From assembly GCF_002846575.1 (NCBI RefSeq), contig NZ_PJND01000007.1:682001-746000 (forward strand): DNA of 64,000 bases, in the 5' to 3' direction. A program made the translations under genes and the position numbers. Source of the DNA: Flavobacterium lindanitolerans (lineage in GTDB: Bacteria > Bacteroidota > Bacteroidia > Flavobacteriales > Flavobacteriaceae). The notes under the pieces were generated by a model. It ran no database searches. It worked only from the letters and a program-made list of their open reading frames with translations, and was not told where the DNA came from. Position 1 is the first letter of the stretch. Every line of letters begins with the position of its first letter. Below are positions 33,792-42,477 of the stretch, piece after piece.

Positions 33792-34571
33792 TTAATTCAA
33801 ATAGTAGATATAACCTACGTTTAGCCAAACCAGCCAGTCGTTGGCTTTGTTTTCTGAGTAGCGAGCCGGGTCTGGTCGCAATCCGTCAACCCAGTCAGAA
33901 AAATAATACTGGAATCTCAAATCCACCATCAAATCTGATAATTCATTCAGTTTGTATCGCGTTCCAACGCTGGAAACGACAGACCATACGGTTCCGGATT
34001 CGTTTTTGAAAGCATCACGATATTTTACAGGCGTGTTGATGATTGTCAATGGTCCGGTTGTAGACTTTGCTTCCGGATTGTAATGGCTGAATTGAGCTCC
34101 TAAGCTGATAAAAGGTGCCCAGCTTCCGTCAGAAGCCGTAAAATCACGGATACTTAGCGGATAATATTCAAGCTGCATTCCGATATTGGTAATCGCAGTG
34201 CTTCCTCTCATATTTCTTAGCTGTTGGGCGGTAACGCTGGTTTTGCTGTCATCAACCCATTTTCCAAAGTGCTGCAAGTTGGTCTTGCTATAGGACAATT
34301 CGGTTCTAACTTTAAAGTGGTCGTTAAAAAACGTCTCACGAGCATAACAGTTACACTCTGCTTTATAAGAAAAATTAAGGTAGTGAATAATTCCAACTCC
34401 AATTCCTGTATTTCCAGCATTTGTGCTTAAGTCGTGGCGCTCTCCATAGTCTGATTGAAGTGCTACAGGACCCACGATTACCCCAATTTCATGCGAAAAG
34501 CCAAATTGGGCAAAAGCAGCATTTAGCCCTCCAAAAGCTAATGCTAGAATTAAAAAATAGATTCTGGGCAT
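33792..34571 (-). CDS. Outer-membrane beta-barrel-like protein (THC0290_0291 family)
   Basis: 259 residues. A signal peptide (PRIYFLILALAFGGLNAAFA) is followed by alternating-strand sequence rich in Tyr and Gly, ending in WLVWLNVGYIYYLN, as in small outer-membrane barrels. I recall this family (named after THC0290_0291) next to gdhA in other Flavobacteriia; that is memory, not shown here. It is divergent from gdhA. Confidence 0.75.
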   Translation of the reverse strand: MPRIYFLILALAFGGLNAAFAQFGFSHEIGVIVGPVALQSDYGERHDLSTNAGNTGIGVGIIHYLNFSYKAECNCYARETFFNDHFKVRTELSYSKTNLQHFGKWVDDSKTSVTAQQLRNMRGSTAITNIGMQLEYYPLSIRDFTASDGSWAPFISLGAQFSHYNPEAKSTTGPLTIINTPVKYRDAFKNESGTVWSVVSSVGTRYKLNELSDLMVDLRFQYYFSDWVDGLRPDPARYSENKANDWLVWLNVGYIYYLN

Positions 34572-34598
34572 CTAATCAAATTTTTAAAGAATTCGAGA

Positions 34599-34606
34599 CA
34601 AATATA
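34599..34606 (-). promoter_or_regulatory. Predicted -7 box (TATATTTG) of the outer-membrane protein gene
   Basis: The minus strand reads TATATTTG, 28 bp before the start codon at 34571. Confidence 0.5.
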
Positions 34607-34776
34607 TAAAAACATCAGGCACTTATAAAAAAAAAAGAAAAATAGTTTGTTACTTCAAAAAATATCATAAAAACTCTAAAATCGCCCTGCTAAAAATAGA
34701 TTTGTTTGAGATTTTCTCATAAAAAAATAAATCTATTGATAATCAAAAAAAAAACTTCACGTATTTGGAGAAGATG

Positions 34777-34784
34777 TATCTTTG
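34777..34784 (+). promoter_or_regulatory. Predicted -7 box (TATCTTTG) of gdhA
   Basis: TATCTTTG matches TAnnTTTG, 53 bp before the preferred gdhA start. It lies inside a longer frame that extends to 34706, which argues against that longer start. Confidence 0.6.
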
Positions 34785-34798
34785 TGCTATCAAACGAA

Positions 34799-34819
34799 AA
34801 CGTTTTCATTGAAAACGTT
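34799..34819. promoter_or_regulatory. Inverted repeat in the gdhA leader
   Basis: AACGTTTTC and GAAAACGTT are exact 9-bp arms around ATT. The site is 15 bp past the -7 box and 18 bp before the start codon, so it could be an operator at the transcription start or a leader hairpin. Confidence 0.55.
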
Positions 34820-34837
34820 AATAACTACTTAATAATC

Positions 34838-36181
34838 ATGTCAGAAAGTATTAACTCTTTTGTTGAAGCAGTTGCTACAAGAAATCCTAATGAGCCTGAA
34901 TTTCTACAGGCTGTAAAAGAAGTTGCAGAGACTGTAATTCCTTTTATCGAAGAAAATAAAAAATACCAAAACAAGATGCTTTTGGAAAGAATGGTCGAAG
35001 CTGAGCGTGTTGTCATGTTCAGAGTTGTCTGGATGGATGACGCCGGAAATACTCAGGTAAACCGCGGCTACAGAATCCAGATGAATTCAGCAATCGGACC
35101 TTACAAAGGAGGTATCCGTTTCCATCCTTCTGTAAACCTGAGCATCTTAAAATTCCTTGCTTTTGAGCAGACATTTAAAAACAGCCTGACTACACTGCCA
35201 ATGGGTGGTGGAAAAGGAGGCGCTGATTTTGACCCAAAAGGAAAATCAGATAACGAAATTATGAAATTCTGCCAGGCGTTTATGACGGAATTGTCTAAGC
35301 ATATTGGTGACAATACCGATGTTCCTGCGGGTGATATTGGTGTTGGAGGAAGAGAAGTGGGTTACATGTTTGGTCAGTACAAAAGACTTAGAAATGAATT
35401 TACGGGTGTTTTGACCGGTAAAGGAATTTCTTTCGGGGGTTCTCTTATCCGTCCTGAGGCTACGGGTTATGGCGATGTGTATTTTGCACAAAGCATGCTT
35501 CAGACCAAAGGACAGAGCTTTGAAGGCAAAACAGTTGTAGTTTCCGGTTCCGGAAACGTAGCACAATATGCTGCAGAAAAAGCAACGCAATTGGGAGGTA
35601 AGGTAGTTACCCTGTCTGATTCTGCCGGTTATATTTATGATGCGGATGGAATCGATGCTGAAAAACTGGCTTATGTGATGCAGCTTAAAAATGTGGACTA
35701 TGCCAGAATCAGCGAGTACACGAAAAAATATCCAAGCGCAAAATATGTAGCCGGAAAACGTCCGTGGGAAGTAAAATGCGATATCGCTTTGCCTTGTGCT
35801 ACCCAGAATGAATTGGACGGAGAAGAAGCAAAATTATTAGTGGCAAACGGATGTATTTGTGTAGCTGAAGGTGCTAACATGCCTTCAACGCCTGAAGCTG
35901 TTGAGGTTTTCCAGAAAGCTAAAATTCTTTTTGCTCCGGGTAAAGCATCCAATGCAGGTGGAGTAGCCACTTCCGGTCTTGAAATGTCTCAAAACTCATT
36001 GCGTTTGAGCTGGACTTCTGAAGAAGTAGACGAAAGATTAAAAAGAATTATGCTTGACATCCACACATCATGCGTAAAATATGGTTCTGACGGAACCGGA
36101 TATGTAGATTACGTAAAAGGGGCAAACATTGCAGGCTTTGTGAAAGTAGCCGATGCCATGCTGGCACAAGGAGTCGTATAA
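34838..36181 (+). CDS. gdhA: NADP-specific glutamate dehydrogenase
   Basis: 447 residues from the ATG at 34838 (SESINSFVEAVATRNPNEPE), the typical size and start of hexameric bacterial enzymes. The glutamate-binding and catalytic segment LPMGGGKGGADFDPKGKS is at about 120-137, and the dinucleotide motif VVSGSGNVAQYAAEKA is near 235. It makes glutamate from 2-oxoglutarate and ammonia. The family split (NADP against NAD) rests on overall similarity. Confidence 0.95.
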   Translation: MSESINSFVEAVATRNPNEPEFLQAVKEVAETVIPFIEENKKYQNKMLLERMVEAERVVMFRVVWMDDAGNTQVNRGYRIQMNSAIGPYKGGIRFHPSVNLSILKFLAFEQTFKNSLTTLPMGGGKGGADFDPKGKSDNEIMKFCQAFMTELSKHIGDNTDVPAGDIGVGGREVGYMFGQYKRLRNEFTGVLTGKGISFGGSLIRPEATGYGDVYFAQSMLQTKGQSFEGKTVVVSGSGNVAQYAAEKATQLGGKVVTLSDSAGYIYDADGIDAEKLAYVMQLKNVDYARISEYTKKYPSAKYVAGKRPWEVKCDIALPCATQNELDGEEAKLLVANGCICVAEGANMPSTPEAVEVFQKAKILFAPGKASNAGGVATSGLEMSQNSLRLSWTSEEVDERLKRIMLDIHTSCVKYGSDGTGYVDYVKGANIAGFVKVADAMLAQGVV

Positions 36182-36203
36182 TCGAAAAATCCATAACATT
36201 ATA

Positions 36204-36236
36204 AAAATGCCTTCTGTTTAGAGGGCATTTTTTTTA
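36204..36236 (+). terminator. Terminator of gdhA
   Basis: AAAATGCCTTC and GAGGGCATTTT form a stem with one G-T pair around TGTTTA, followed by a T run. Confidence 0.85.
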
Positions 36237-36285
36237 ACTGTTTCAGGCATAAAATATATGAAAAGAGAAATATATCCGTTTGTAT

Positions 36286-36293
36286 TATATTTG
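36286..36293 (+). promoter_or_regulatory. Predicted -7 box (TATATTTG) of porZ
   Basis: TATATTTG lies 20 bp before the porZ start codon and after the gdhA terminator. Confidence 0.55.
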
Positions 36294-36313
36294 TATGCAA
36301 TTCCTAATCGATA

Positions 36314-38608
36314 ATGAAAAAGCAATTCCTAATTTTTCTTTTTTCTTTTTTTATACAAATCGCTTTTGCCCAGAACAATCAGTTATGGAAGGGCTATTTC
36401 TCCTATAATGAAGTAAACGACCTTACAGAATCAGCTACAAGAATAACAGGTGCTACACAAAAAAGCTTGTTTTCCAAAAATCTGGCAACCAATGAGCTAA
36501 AGACAGTAACCACAATTAATGGTCTTTCCGGTCAGGATATTACTGCCGTTTATTACAGCCAGGCTTTTAATAAAACGATTATTGGGCACGCCAACGGATT
36601 GATGCTTATACTTACAGAAAGTACCGGACATATTTTAATTGTGCCCGGAATCCGTGACCAGGCCGGACTAACGCCAAACCGAAAACGCATCAACCATTTT
36701 TATGAGCACGAAGGAAAATTATACATTTCCTGTGATTTTGGAGTGGTGCAGTACAATCTGGACACACTTGGATTTGGCGATACCTATCTGCTCGGCCCGG
36801 CAGGTGAAGAAGTAAAGGCTTATCAGTCAACGGTTTTAAACAATTTTATTTATGTGGCAACCGCAGAAAGCGGTATCAGGAGAGCCGATCTGTCCAATCC
36901 GAATCTTAATGATTTTAACCAATGGCAGACTTTTGATAGCGGAATATGGACAGGAATCGTGACACATAATAACCAGATTGTCGGGATAAGTGCCAATAGA
37001 GTTGCAAGACACACCGGAACTGCTTTTGCGACTGTGACCAATCTGATGCAACCCGGAATAGATTTAAGGTCTTACCAAAATAACCTGATTGCTACCACGC
37101 TTAATCATGTTTATACCTACAATGAAAACTTTTCACAGACTGCGCATATAGTCAGTAGCAGTATTCCTGAAATGACTGCAGCGTTCAACTGCGCGACTGT
37201 CATTGACGGAACTATTTATATTGGTACGAAAGAAAACGGTATTATCTCAACAGAGGTTACCAATACGGCTACGTTTCTGGTAATCAAACCTGACGGTCCT
37301 GCAAAGAACAATATTTTTGCAATTCAGACCACGCCTACCGGAAAACTTTGGGCGGTGTATGGAGGATATAATGTGTTTTATGTTCCGGATGTGAGCAGTA
37401 ACGGCATTAGTAAGTTTTCAGAAAATGGTTGGTTAAATATTCCATATGAGGATGTTCTGCAGGCCCATTCGCTTTCAAGGATAACCATAAATCCGTCTAA
37501 TGAAAACCAGCTGTATATCAGCTCTTTCCATTCCGGATTACTAAAAGTAGAAAATGATGTAGTCGTGGCAAAATATGACCACACCACCCAAAACGGGCCG
37601 GAATCGCTTTTCTTTGGACCAGACCCCAATTATAAATCAGTGCGTATTAATGGTGCCGGATTTGACAGGTCAGGCAATTTGTGGTTTAATAATTCAAGGG
37701 TTGAAAATGCCATAAAAGTTTTGAAAACCAATGGTTCGTGGCAGTCCTATTCTATAGATGGTTTCGCAACTGGTTATTTAGAGCAGGATTATGGACGCAT
37801 GGCAATTGATAAAAACGGAACAAAATGGTTTGTGTCTTCCCTAAACGGAGTTATCGGTTTTAATGAAAATGCCGCAACCAAATTCAGGTTGGCAGCTTCG
37901 CAGGAAGATGCCGGAAATCCGCTTATAAAAAACGCGATTGCGGTAGCGGTTGATAACAGAAACCAGCTTTGGATTGGTACGATGCAAGGTTTGAGAGTTC
38001 TGCCAAGCGTTGACCGTTTTATGGGAGAAAGCGATTTGGAAACCAACCCGATTATCATCATTGAAGACGGACTTCCGCAGGAATTGCTTTATGAGCAGTT
38101 TATTACGGATATAGTAGTTGACGGAGCCAATAACAAATGGATAGGAACCGCAGATTCCGGTGTATTCCTGGTATCTTCTAACGGACAGCAGACCATTCAC
38201 AGATTTACAAGAGAAAATTCACCACTGCCAAGCAATTCCATTAATGATATCGATATTAATGCTGTGACCGGCGAAGTGTTTTTTGCCACTACGGCAGGTC
38301 TTGTTTCTTTTCAGGGTACTTCAACCAAAGGCAATGACGACCTTTCTCAGGTATATATCTATCCGAACCCGGTGCGCCCGGAATTTACGGGAACAGTAAA
38401 GATAAGCGGCCTGATTAACGATGCCAATATTAAAATCACCGATATTGAAGGCAATCTCGTTTATGAAACTACTTCTGAAGGAGGAACTATTGAATGGGAT
38501 ACCAAAGCTTTTGGAAAATATAGAGTAGCTTCCGGAGTGTATATGGTATTTATTTCTTCCAAAGACGGGTCTGAAACCAAGGTCAAAAAAGTCATGATAA
38601 TAAGATAA
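36314..38608 (+). CDS. porZ: PorZ-like T9SS protein (beta-propeller, type A sorting domain)
   Basis: 764 residues. Signal peptide KKQFLIFLFSFFIQIAFA, then a long propeller region with two-component-regulator-like repeats (GLSGQDITAVYYS, LWFNNSRV, NQLWIGTMQGLRVL, NKWIGTADSGVFLV), and a C-terminal T9SS sorting domain (IYPNPVRPEFTGTVKISG, ending KVKKVMIIR). The start QLWKGYFSYNEVNDLT and the position beside recO match PorZ, which in Porphyromonas helps attach A-LPS to T9SS cargo at the cell surface. In Flavobacteriia the equivalent role is inferred. Confidence 0.85.
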   Translation: MKKQFLIFLFSFFIQIAFAQNNQLWKGYFSYNEVNDLTESATRITGATQKSLFSKNLATNELKTVTTINGLSGQDITAVYYSQAFNKTIIGHANGLMLILTESTGHILIVPGIRDQAGLTPNRKRINHFYEHEGKLYISCDFGVVQYNLDTLGFGDTYLLGPAGEEVKAYQSTVLNNFIYVATAESGIRRADLSNPNLNDFNQWQTFDSGIWTGIVTHNNQIVGISANRVARHTGTAFATVTNLMQPGIDLRSYQNNLIATTLNHVYTYNENFSQTAHIVSSSIPEMTAAFNCATVIDGTIYIGTKENGIISTEVTNTATFLVIKPDGPAKNNIFAIQTTPTGKLWAVYGGYNVFYVPDVSSNGISKFSENGWLNIPYEDVLQAHSLSRITINPSNENQLYISSFHSGLLKVENDVVVAKYDHTTQNGPESLFFGPDPNYKSVRINGAGFDRSGNLWFNNSRVENAIKVLKTNGSWQSYSIDGFATGYLEQDYGRMAIDKNGTKWFVSSLNGVIGFNENAATKFRLAASQEDAGNPLIKNAIAVAVDNRNQLWIGTMQGLRVLPSVDRFMGESDLETNPIIIIEDGLPQELLYEQFITDIVVDGANNKWIGTADSGVFLVSSNGQQTIHRFTRENSPLPSNSINDIDINAVTGEVFFATTAGLVSFQGTSTKGNDDLSQVYIYPNPVRPEFTGTVKISGLINDANIKITDIEGNLVYETTSEGGTIEWDTKAFGKYRVASGVYMVFISSKDGSETKVKKVMIIR

Positions 38609-38623
38609 ATTTGTAATTGCAAA

Positions 38624-39337
38624 ATGCTTGTCAAGACGAAAGCCATTGTCATCAGTGCCCTCAAGTATCAGGAAAAAAGCCTGATTGTGAAATGTTTTAC
38701 GGAAACAGACGGATTAAAATCTTATTTCGTTCACAATGCCTTTTCAGGCAAAAACAACAAACAGAAAATAGCCTATTTCCAACCGTTAAATATCCTTGAG
38801 ATTGAAGCGGTGCATAAAAATAAAGGAACGCTGGAAAGTTTTAGAGAAATTAAACTTTTTGCAGCCTACCACACCATACATGTTGATATTGTAAAAAGCA
38901 CAATCATTATTTTCCTTTCAGAAATGTTGCATCATAGCATACGGGAAGAGGAGAACAATGAAGACCTTTTTCATTTTCTGGAAACGGCTCTTTTATGGCT
39001 TGACAGTCATGATGAGATTGCCAATTTCCACTTGATATTGCTTTTGGAAATTACCAAATTCCTGGGTTTTTATCCGGATGCTTCAACCAATGACTATGCC
39101 TTTTTTGAAATGACGGAAGGCATTTTTACACCTTTCCAATCTTTGTCCTGCCTTTCTGTACAGGAGACCATGCTTTTCAGAAAATTGCTTGCCTTGCGTT
39201 TTGACAGTAACCAGCAGGTTTTTAACGGAAAGGAGAGGCAACAACTACTCAAGATTATCCTTGACTATTACAGTTTCCATCTGGATGGCTTTAAGAAGCC
39301 AAAATCATTGGAGGTGCTTAAAGAAGTTTTTTCATAA
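38624..39337 (+). CDS. recO: DNA repair protein RecO
   Basis: 237 residues. The N-terminal OB fold begins LVKTKAIVISALKYQEKSLI, and FSGKNNKQKIAYFQPLNILEIE follows in the RecO pattern. The C-terminal part is helical, with no zinc-binding cysteines. RecO loads RecA onto SSB-coated DNA with RecR. It ends 17 bp from the convergent alkB. Confidence 0.93.
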   Translation: MLVKTKAIVISALKYQEKSLIVKCFTETDGLKSYFVHNAFSGKNNKQKIAYFQPLNILEIEAVHKNKGTLESFREIKLFAAYHTIHVDIVKSTIIIFLSEMLHHSIREEENNEDLFHFLETALLWLDSHDEIANFHLILLLEITKFLGFYPDASTNDYAFFEMTEGIFTPFQSLSCLSVQETMLFRKLLALRFDSNQQVFNGKERQQLLKIILDYYSFHLDGFKKPKSLEVLKEVFS

Positions 39338-39354
39338 TTAAATATCCTTTTCTG

Positions 39355-39957
39355 CTATAAAACAATGGTCCGGAAGGTCAGGTTGACTCTTGGCCGTGTT
39401 ACTTTTTTTGAGGGTGGCAGGCGATGCAGCCAATGGCTCTGCGTTTCGTCTTTCATAACGAGCAGGCTGCCATGCTCTAATAGTACGGAAACACTATCTT
39501 TTGTTTGTTTGTGTTTGAATGAGAATTTTCGTTCGGCGCCAAAACTCAGGGAAGCGATGGTCGTATTTTTGCCCAAAGATTTTTCATCGTCGCTATGATA
39601 GGCCATGCCTTCGTTTCCGTCATGATAGAGGTTCAGCAGGCAGGAATTAAAGGAAGTTCCTGAAATCTCTTCGGCCAGTTTTTTTAATTCCAGGAGTTCT
39701 TTGGTCCACGGCAACGCTTGTTTGGTCGTATTGGAATAGGTATACAGATAATCGCTGTCCCCATACCAGGCCACTTTTCTTTTGGTTATGATGAGTTTTC
39801 CGAAAATAACGGCCTCGTCATTTTTCCATTCGATGTCTTTAAGCAATTTTTCCAGATAAAATTGTGCCCGGGCATGACTCATCACCTTTCCGTAGTAGAT
39901 TACGGTTCCGTCATAAGGCAGCAGATTGGCTGTTATGTCATCATTAAATAAATCCAT
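39355..39957 (-). CDS. alkB: Alpha-ketoglutarate-dependent DNA dealkylase AlkB
   Basis: 200 residues, resembling the ALKBH2/3 branch. Iron ligands are His121 and Asp123 (YHSDDEKSLG) and probably His178 (HWLHRLP); the 2-oxoglutarate-binding arginines are in RPRVNLTFR (188-196). It repairs 1-methyladenine and 3-methylcytosine. It overlaps the upstream Ada zinc-domain gene by 14 bp and is the last gene of a four-gene alkylation-repair operon. Confidence 0.93.
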   Translation of the reverse strand: MDLFNDDITANLLPYDGTVIYYGKVMSHARAQFYLEKLLKDIEWKNDEAVIFGKLIITKRKVAWYGDSDYLYTYSNTTKQALPWTKELLELKKLAEEISGTSFNSCLLNLYHDGNEGMAYHSDDEKSLGKNTTIASLSFGAERKFSFKHKQTKDSVSVLLEHGSLLVMKDETQSHWLHRLPPSKKVTRPRVNLTFRTIVL

Positions 39958-40201
39958 TACTGTTATTGGTTTTCCAGATTTTATATTTTTCCGAGAGGCA
40001 GTGTCCGCAAGGCCTGTAGCCGTTTTGTAAGGCTTCTTCTTCAGAGATGAAGAAAACCCTGTTTTTCCGCAGCATTCTTTTCCCGGATTGACAACGCAAG
40101 TTACCGTAAATTTTCAACTTCTTATTTCCTCCCAACAGGATTTCCTTCCTGATGATTTTTCTGCGAAGCAAGGCATCTGTAATGTGTTCGTGTGCTATCA
40201 T
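39944..40201 (-). CDS. Stand-alone Ada metal-binding domain protein
   Basis: 85 residues. The end of the Ada zinc domain is clear: KIYGNLRCQSGKRM, then FFISEEEALQNGYRPCGHC. Compared with E. coli Ada (Cys38, Cys42, Cys69, Cys72), three cysteines are visible: the one in LRC and the pair in PCGHC. The position of the methyl-accepting Cys38 is not a cysteine by my alignment. It is probably a zinc-binding nucleic-acid adaptor rather than a methyl acceptor. It lies 2 bp from the 2OG oxygenase gene and overlaps alkB. Confidence 0.85.
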   Translation of the reverse strand: MIAHEHITDALLRRKIIRKEILLGGNKKLKIYGNLRCQSGKRMLRKNRVFFISEEEALQNGYRPCGHCLSEKYKIWKTNNSNGFI

Positions 40202-40203
40202 AA

Positions 40204-40917
40204 TCAGCTTATGGCATCGTGAAAAATAATACCTAGCGTATGCCGTTTACCCGAATGCAATTCGCTTACGCCATGTTTCATATTAACGCGGTAATAACCT
40301 TTGGAACCTTTTACAGGTCGGAAATTGGTTGTGAATACTAATGCGTCACCTTTTTTTGGTTTGAGTACAATTGCTTTGGATTGTGCTCTTGGCGTTTGTT
40401 GTGTCAGTACGAATTCGCCACCGGTATAATCTTCATCCGGATTGTCTAAGAAAAGTACGGTCTGCATCGGGAAAAAGATATCTCCATATAAATCCTGATG
40501 CAGTGTGTTGTATCCGCCCTTACCATATTTCAGAATCAGCACCGTTGGTTTTAACTGGTTGTTGGCATGGCAAAGTGCCTGCAATTCATGAAAATCGGTA
40601 GGGAAACGGGAATTTATGTTCAGTACCTTCATCCACAAATTGGCAATTGGTGCTAGTTTTGGATACAGGTTTTCTCGGATGCCCTGAATCAGGTCCGGAA
40701 GCGGATAATTAAAATATTTATATTCTCCCAATCCAAAACGGTAGCGTTCCATAACCACAGTTTTCCGATAGCCGGAAGGATTGTCGTAATTTTTTATGAG
40801 TTCATCGCATTGCCGTTCTGTAATCAGCTTAGGAATGATGGCATATCCTTTTTCGTTCATTTCATCGTTAAATGCAGCCAAATCAAGCGCTGTAAATTTT
40901 TCCTGTATGTTTTCCAT
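40204..40917 (-). CDS. 2OG-Fe(II) oxygenase, alkylation-operon member
   Basis: 237 residues. The iron motif HQD is in TLHQDLYGD near residue 140, the distal His is in VSELHSGKRHTLGIIFHD near the C-terminus, and the fold is that of the prolyl-4-hydroxylase/AlkB superfamily. It is distinct from the AlkB at 39355. Genes of this type sit next to ada and alkB in many bacteria, so a role in alkylation repair or response is likely, but the substrate is unknown. Confidence 0.88.
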   Translation of the reverse strand: MENIQEKFTALDLAAFNDEMNEKGYAIIPKLITERQCDELIKNYDNPSGYRKTVVMERYRFGLGEYKYFNYPLPDLIQGIRENLYPKLAPIANLWMKVLNINSRFPTDFHELQALCHANNQLKPTVLILKYGKGGYNTLHQDLYGDIFFPMQTVLFLDNPDEDYTGGEFVLTQQTPRAQSKAIVLKPKKGDALVFTTNFRPVKGSKGYYRVNMKHGVSELHSGKRHTLGIIFHDAIS

Positions 40918-40920
40918 GGC

Positions 40921-41772
40921 TTATAGTTTTGGAGAAAGTGATTGTGCCGCTTCCCATCCAATGATGGCTGTTTTTCGGGTATTGCCCCACATATAGCCTC
41001 CAAAATTTCCACTGGACTGGATAACACGATGGCAAGGAATCAGAAAGGCTACCGGGTTGCTGCCAATGGCCGTTCCGACAGCCCGTGATGCTCTTGGTTT
41101 CTGAATTTTTTCGGCAATCTTACCATAGGTCGATAAATCGCCCATTGGAATTTTCAGCAAGGTTTCCCAAACTTTCAACTGGAAATCGGTTCCTTTCAGG
41201 TGCAATTTTACCTGATGGAGTTTGTCCCAGTCGTGTGTGAAAATATACAGGGCATTTTGCTGTATGAGGTCCAGTTTTTGTTTTAGTTGGGCATTAGGAA
41301 AATGACTTTTCAGGTCTGAAAACGAATGGTTTTCATTTTCGGAAAAAGCCATATAGCAGATTCCTTTTGGTGTTGAAGCTACTATAATATTGCCAAACGG
41401 ACTTTCGGCATAGCTATAATTGATGGAAAGGTTTTCGCCACCGTTTTTAAATTCTCCGGGCGTCATTCCTTCAATTTTGATAAAAAGGTCGTGCAGTCTT
41501 CCGGTTCCTGACAGTCCGGTTTCGTAGGCAGCGTCAAACAGCGTCGCTTCTTTTTCTTTGAGGATATGTTTGGCATGTTCAACGCTAATGTATTGCAGGA
41601 ATTTTTTTGGGCTAACGCCCGCCCATTCCGTAAAAAGGCGTTGAAAATGAAAAGGACTCAGGTGTACCTTTGCCGCTACGTCATCGAGATTGGGCTGGTT
41701 CTTGAAATTTTTCCGGATATATTCGATGGCTTCTGCAATCCGGATATAATTGATGTGTTCTTGCTCATTCAT
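40921..41772 (-). CDS. Ada-like protein: AraC HTH plus methylated-DNA-cysteine methyltransferase
   Basis: 283 residues. An AraC-type double HTH spans about 1-105 (PNLDDVAAKVHLSPFHFQRL, with SPKKFLQYISVEHAKHIL). A spacer follows, and the O6-alkylguanine-DNA methyltransferase domain covers about 190-283 with the acceptor Cys247 in IPCHRVIQ. The Ada zinc domain (methylphosphotriester sensor) is absent here and encoded separately at 39944-40201. It probably regulates and starts the operon, repairing O6-methylguanine by suicide transfer. Confidence 0.93.
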   Translation of the reverse strand: MNEQEHINYIRIAEAIEYIRKNFKNQPNLDDVAAKVHLSPFHFQRLFTEWAGVSPKKFLQYISVEHAKHILKEKEATLFDAAYETGLSGTGRLHDLFIKIEGMTPGEFKNGGENLSINYSYAESPFGNIIVASTPKGICYMAFSENENHSFSDLKSHFPNAQLKQKLDLIQQNALYIFTHDWDKLHQVKLHLKGTDFQLKVWETLLKIPMGDLSTYGKIAEKIQKPRASRAVGTAIGSNPVAFLIPCHRVIQSSGNFGGYMWGNTRKTAIIGWEAAQSLSPKL

Positions 41773-41838
41773 TTCTTTGAAATTTATGATACAAAGTTAT
41801 CGGAGGCTTTGGCGTATTAAAACCCGAAACTTGCGGGA

Positions 41839-42459
41839 TTATTCTTTTTCTCTGGATTGCTTCATGGCTTTGGCCGTGGCATTTGACATAAAATCAGAAC
41901 TGTTTTCCAATTGGTTGACAATCGTATGGAAGTCAGTTTCTTTTCGGGTTTGGGATAATTTATAGGTTGCCTGAATTTCAGAAACGGCAATTTTGAAGCC
42001 TACAATTCCGTTAACCTGCCGCATCGTTTTTTCGGAGAGATTCTCTACAGAAACCGGATGTTCTGAACCGTGTTCGTAAGTATCTACGAGCTTTTTCAGC
42101 GAATCTATCAATTCCTTGCCTTCAATAATCTCGACTTTTCCGTAGACATGTACTGCAATGTAATTCCAGGTAGGCACATCTTCTTTTTGATACCATGAAG
42201 AAGAGACATAACTATGTGGTCCGTGGAAGATTGCCAATACTTCTTCGCCATCCACAAAACTTTTCCATTGTGGATTGGCTTTGGAAATATGGCTGTATAA
42301 AAAAGTATTGCCGTGTTCATTAAAGTCCAGTTCCATTGGAATATGCGTTCCCCACAATCTGCCTTTTGTCTGACTGACCAGTATGCCAAAGCTGTTAGCT
42401 TTGATAAATTCCCGGACTTCGTCAATATTTTCATTTTTGTAGTGCGGTGGAGTGTACAT
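41839..42459 (-). CDS. FMN-binding negative transcriptional regulator (PaiB-like)
   Basis: 206 residues. The split-barrel flavin fold starts YTPPHYKNENIDEVREFIKA, followed by HIPMELDF, LYSHISKANPQW and VLAIFHGPHSYVSSSWY, the typical PaiB motifs. B. subtilis PaiB influences sporulation genes; in Flavobacteriia the function is unknown. Confidence 0.93.
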   Translation of the reverse strand: MYTPPHYKNENIDEVREFIKANSFGILVSQTKGRLWGTHIPMELDFNEHGNTFLYSHISKANPQWKSFVDGEEVLAIFHGPHSYVSSSWYQKEDVPTWNYIAVHVYGKVEIIEGKELIDSLKKLVDTYEHGSEHPVSVENLSEKTMRQVNGIVGFKIAVSEIQATYKLSQTRKETDFHTIVNQLENSSDFMSNATAKAMKQSREKE

Positions 42460-42477
42460 AGTGGTAAATATAATTGT

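Noticed and set aside
34706..34837. 44-residue extension of glutamate dehydrogenase
   Set aside because: It would include the TAnnTTTG promoter box and the palindrome, and it has low-complexity sequence foreign to the family.
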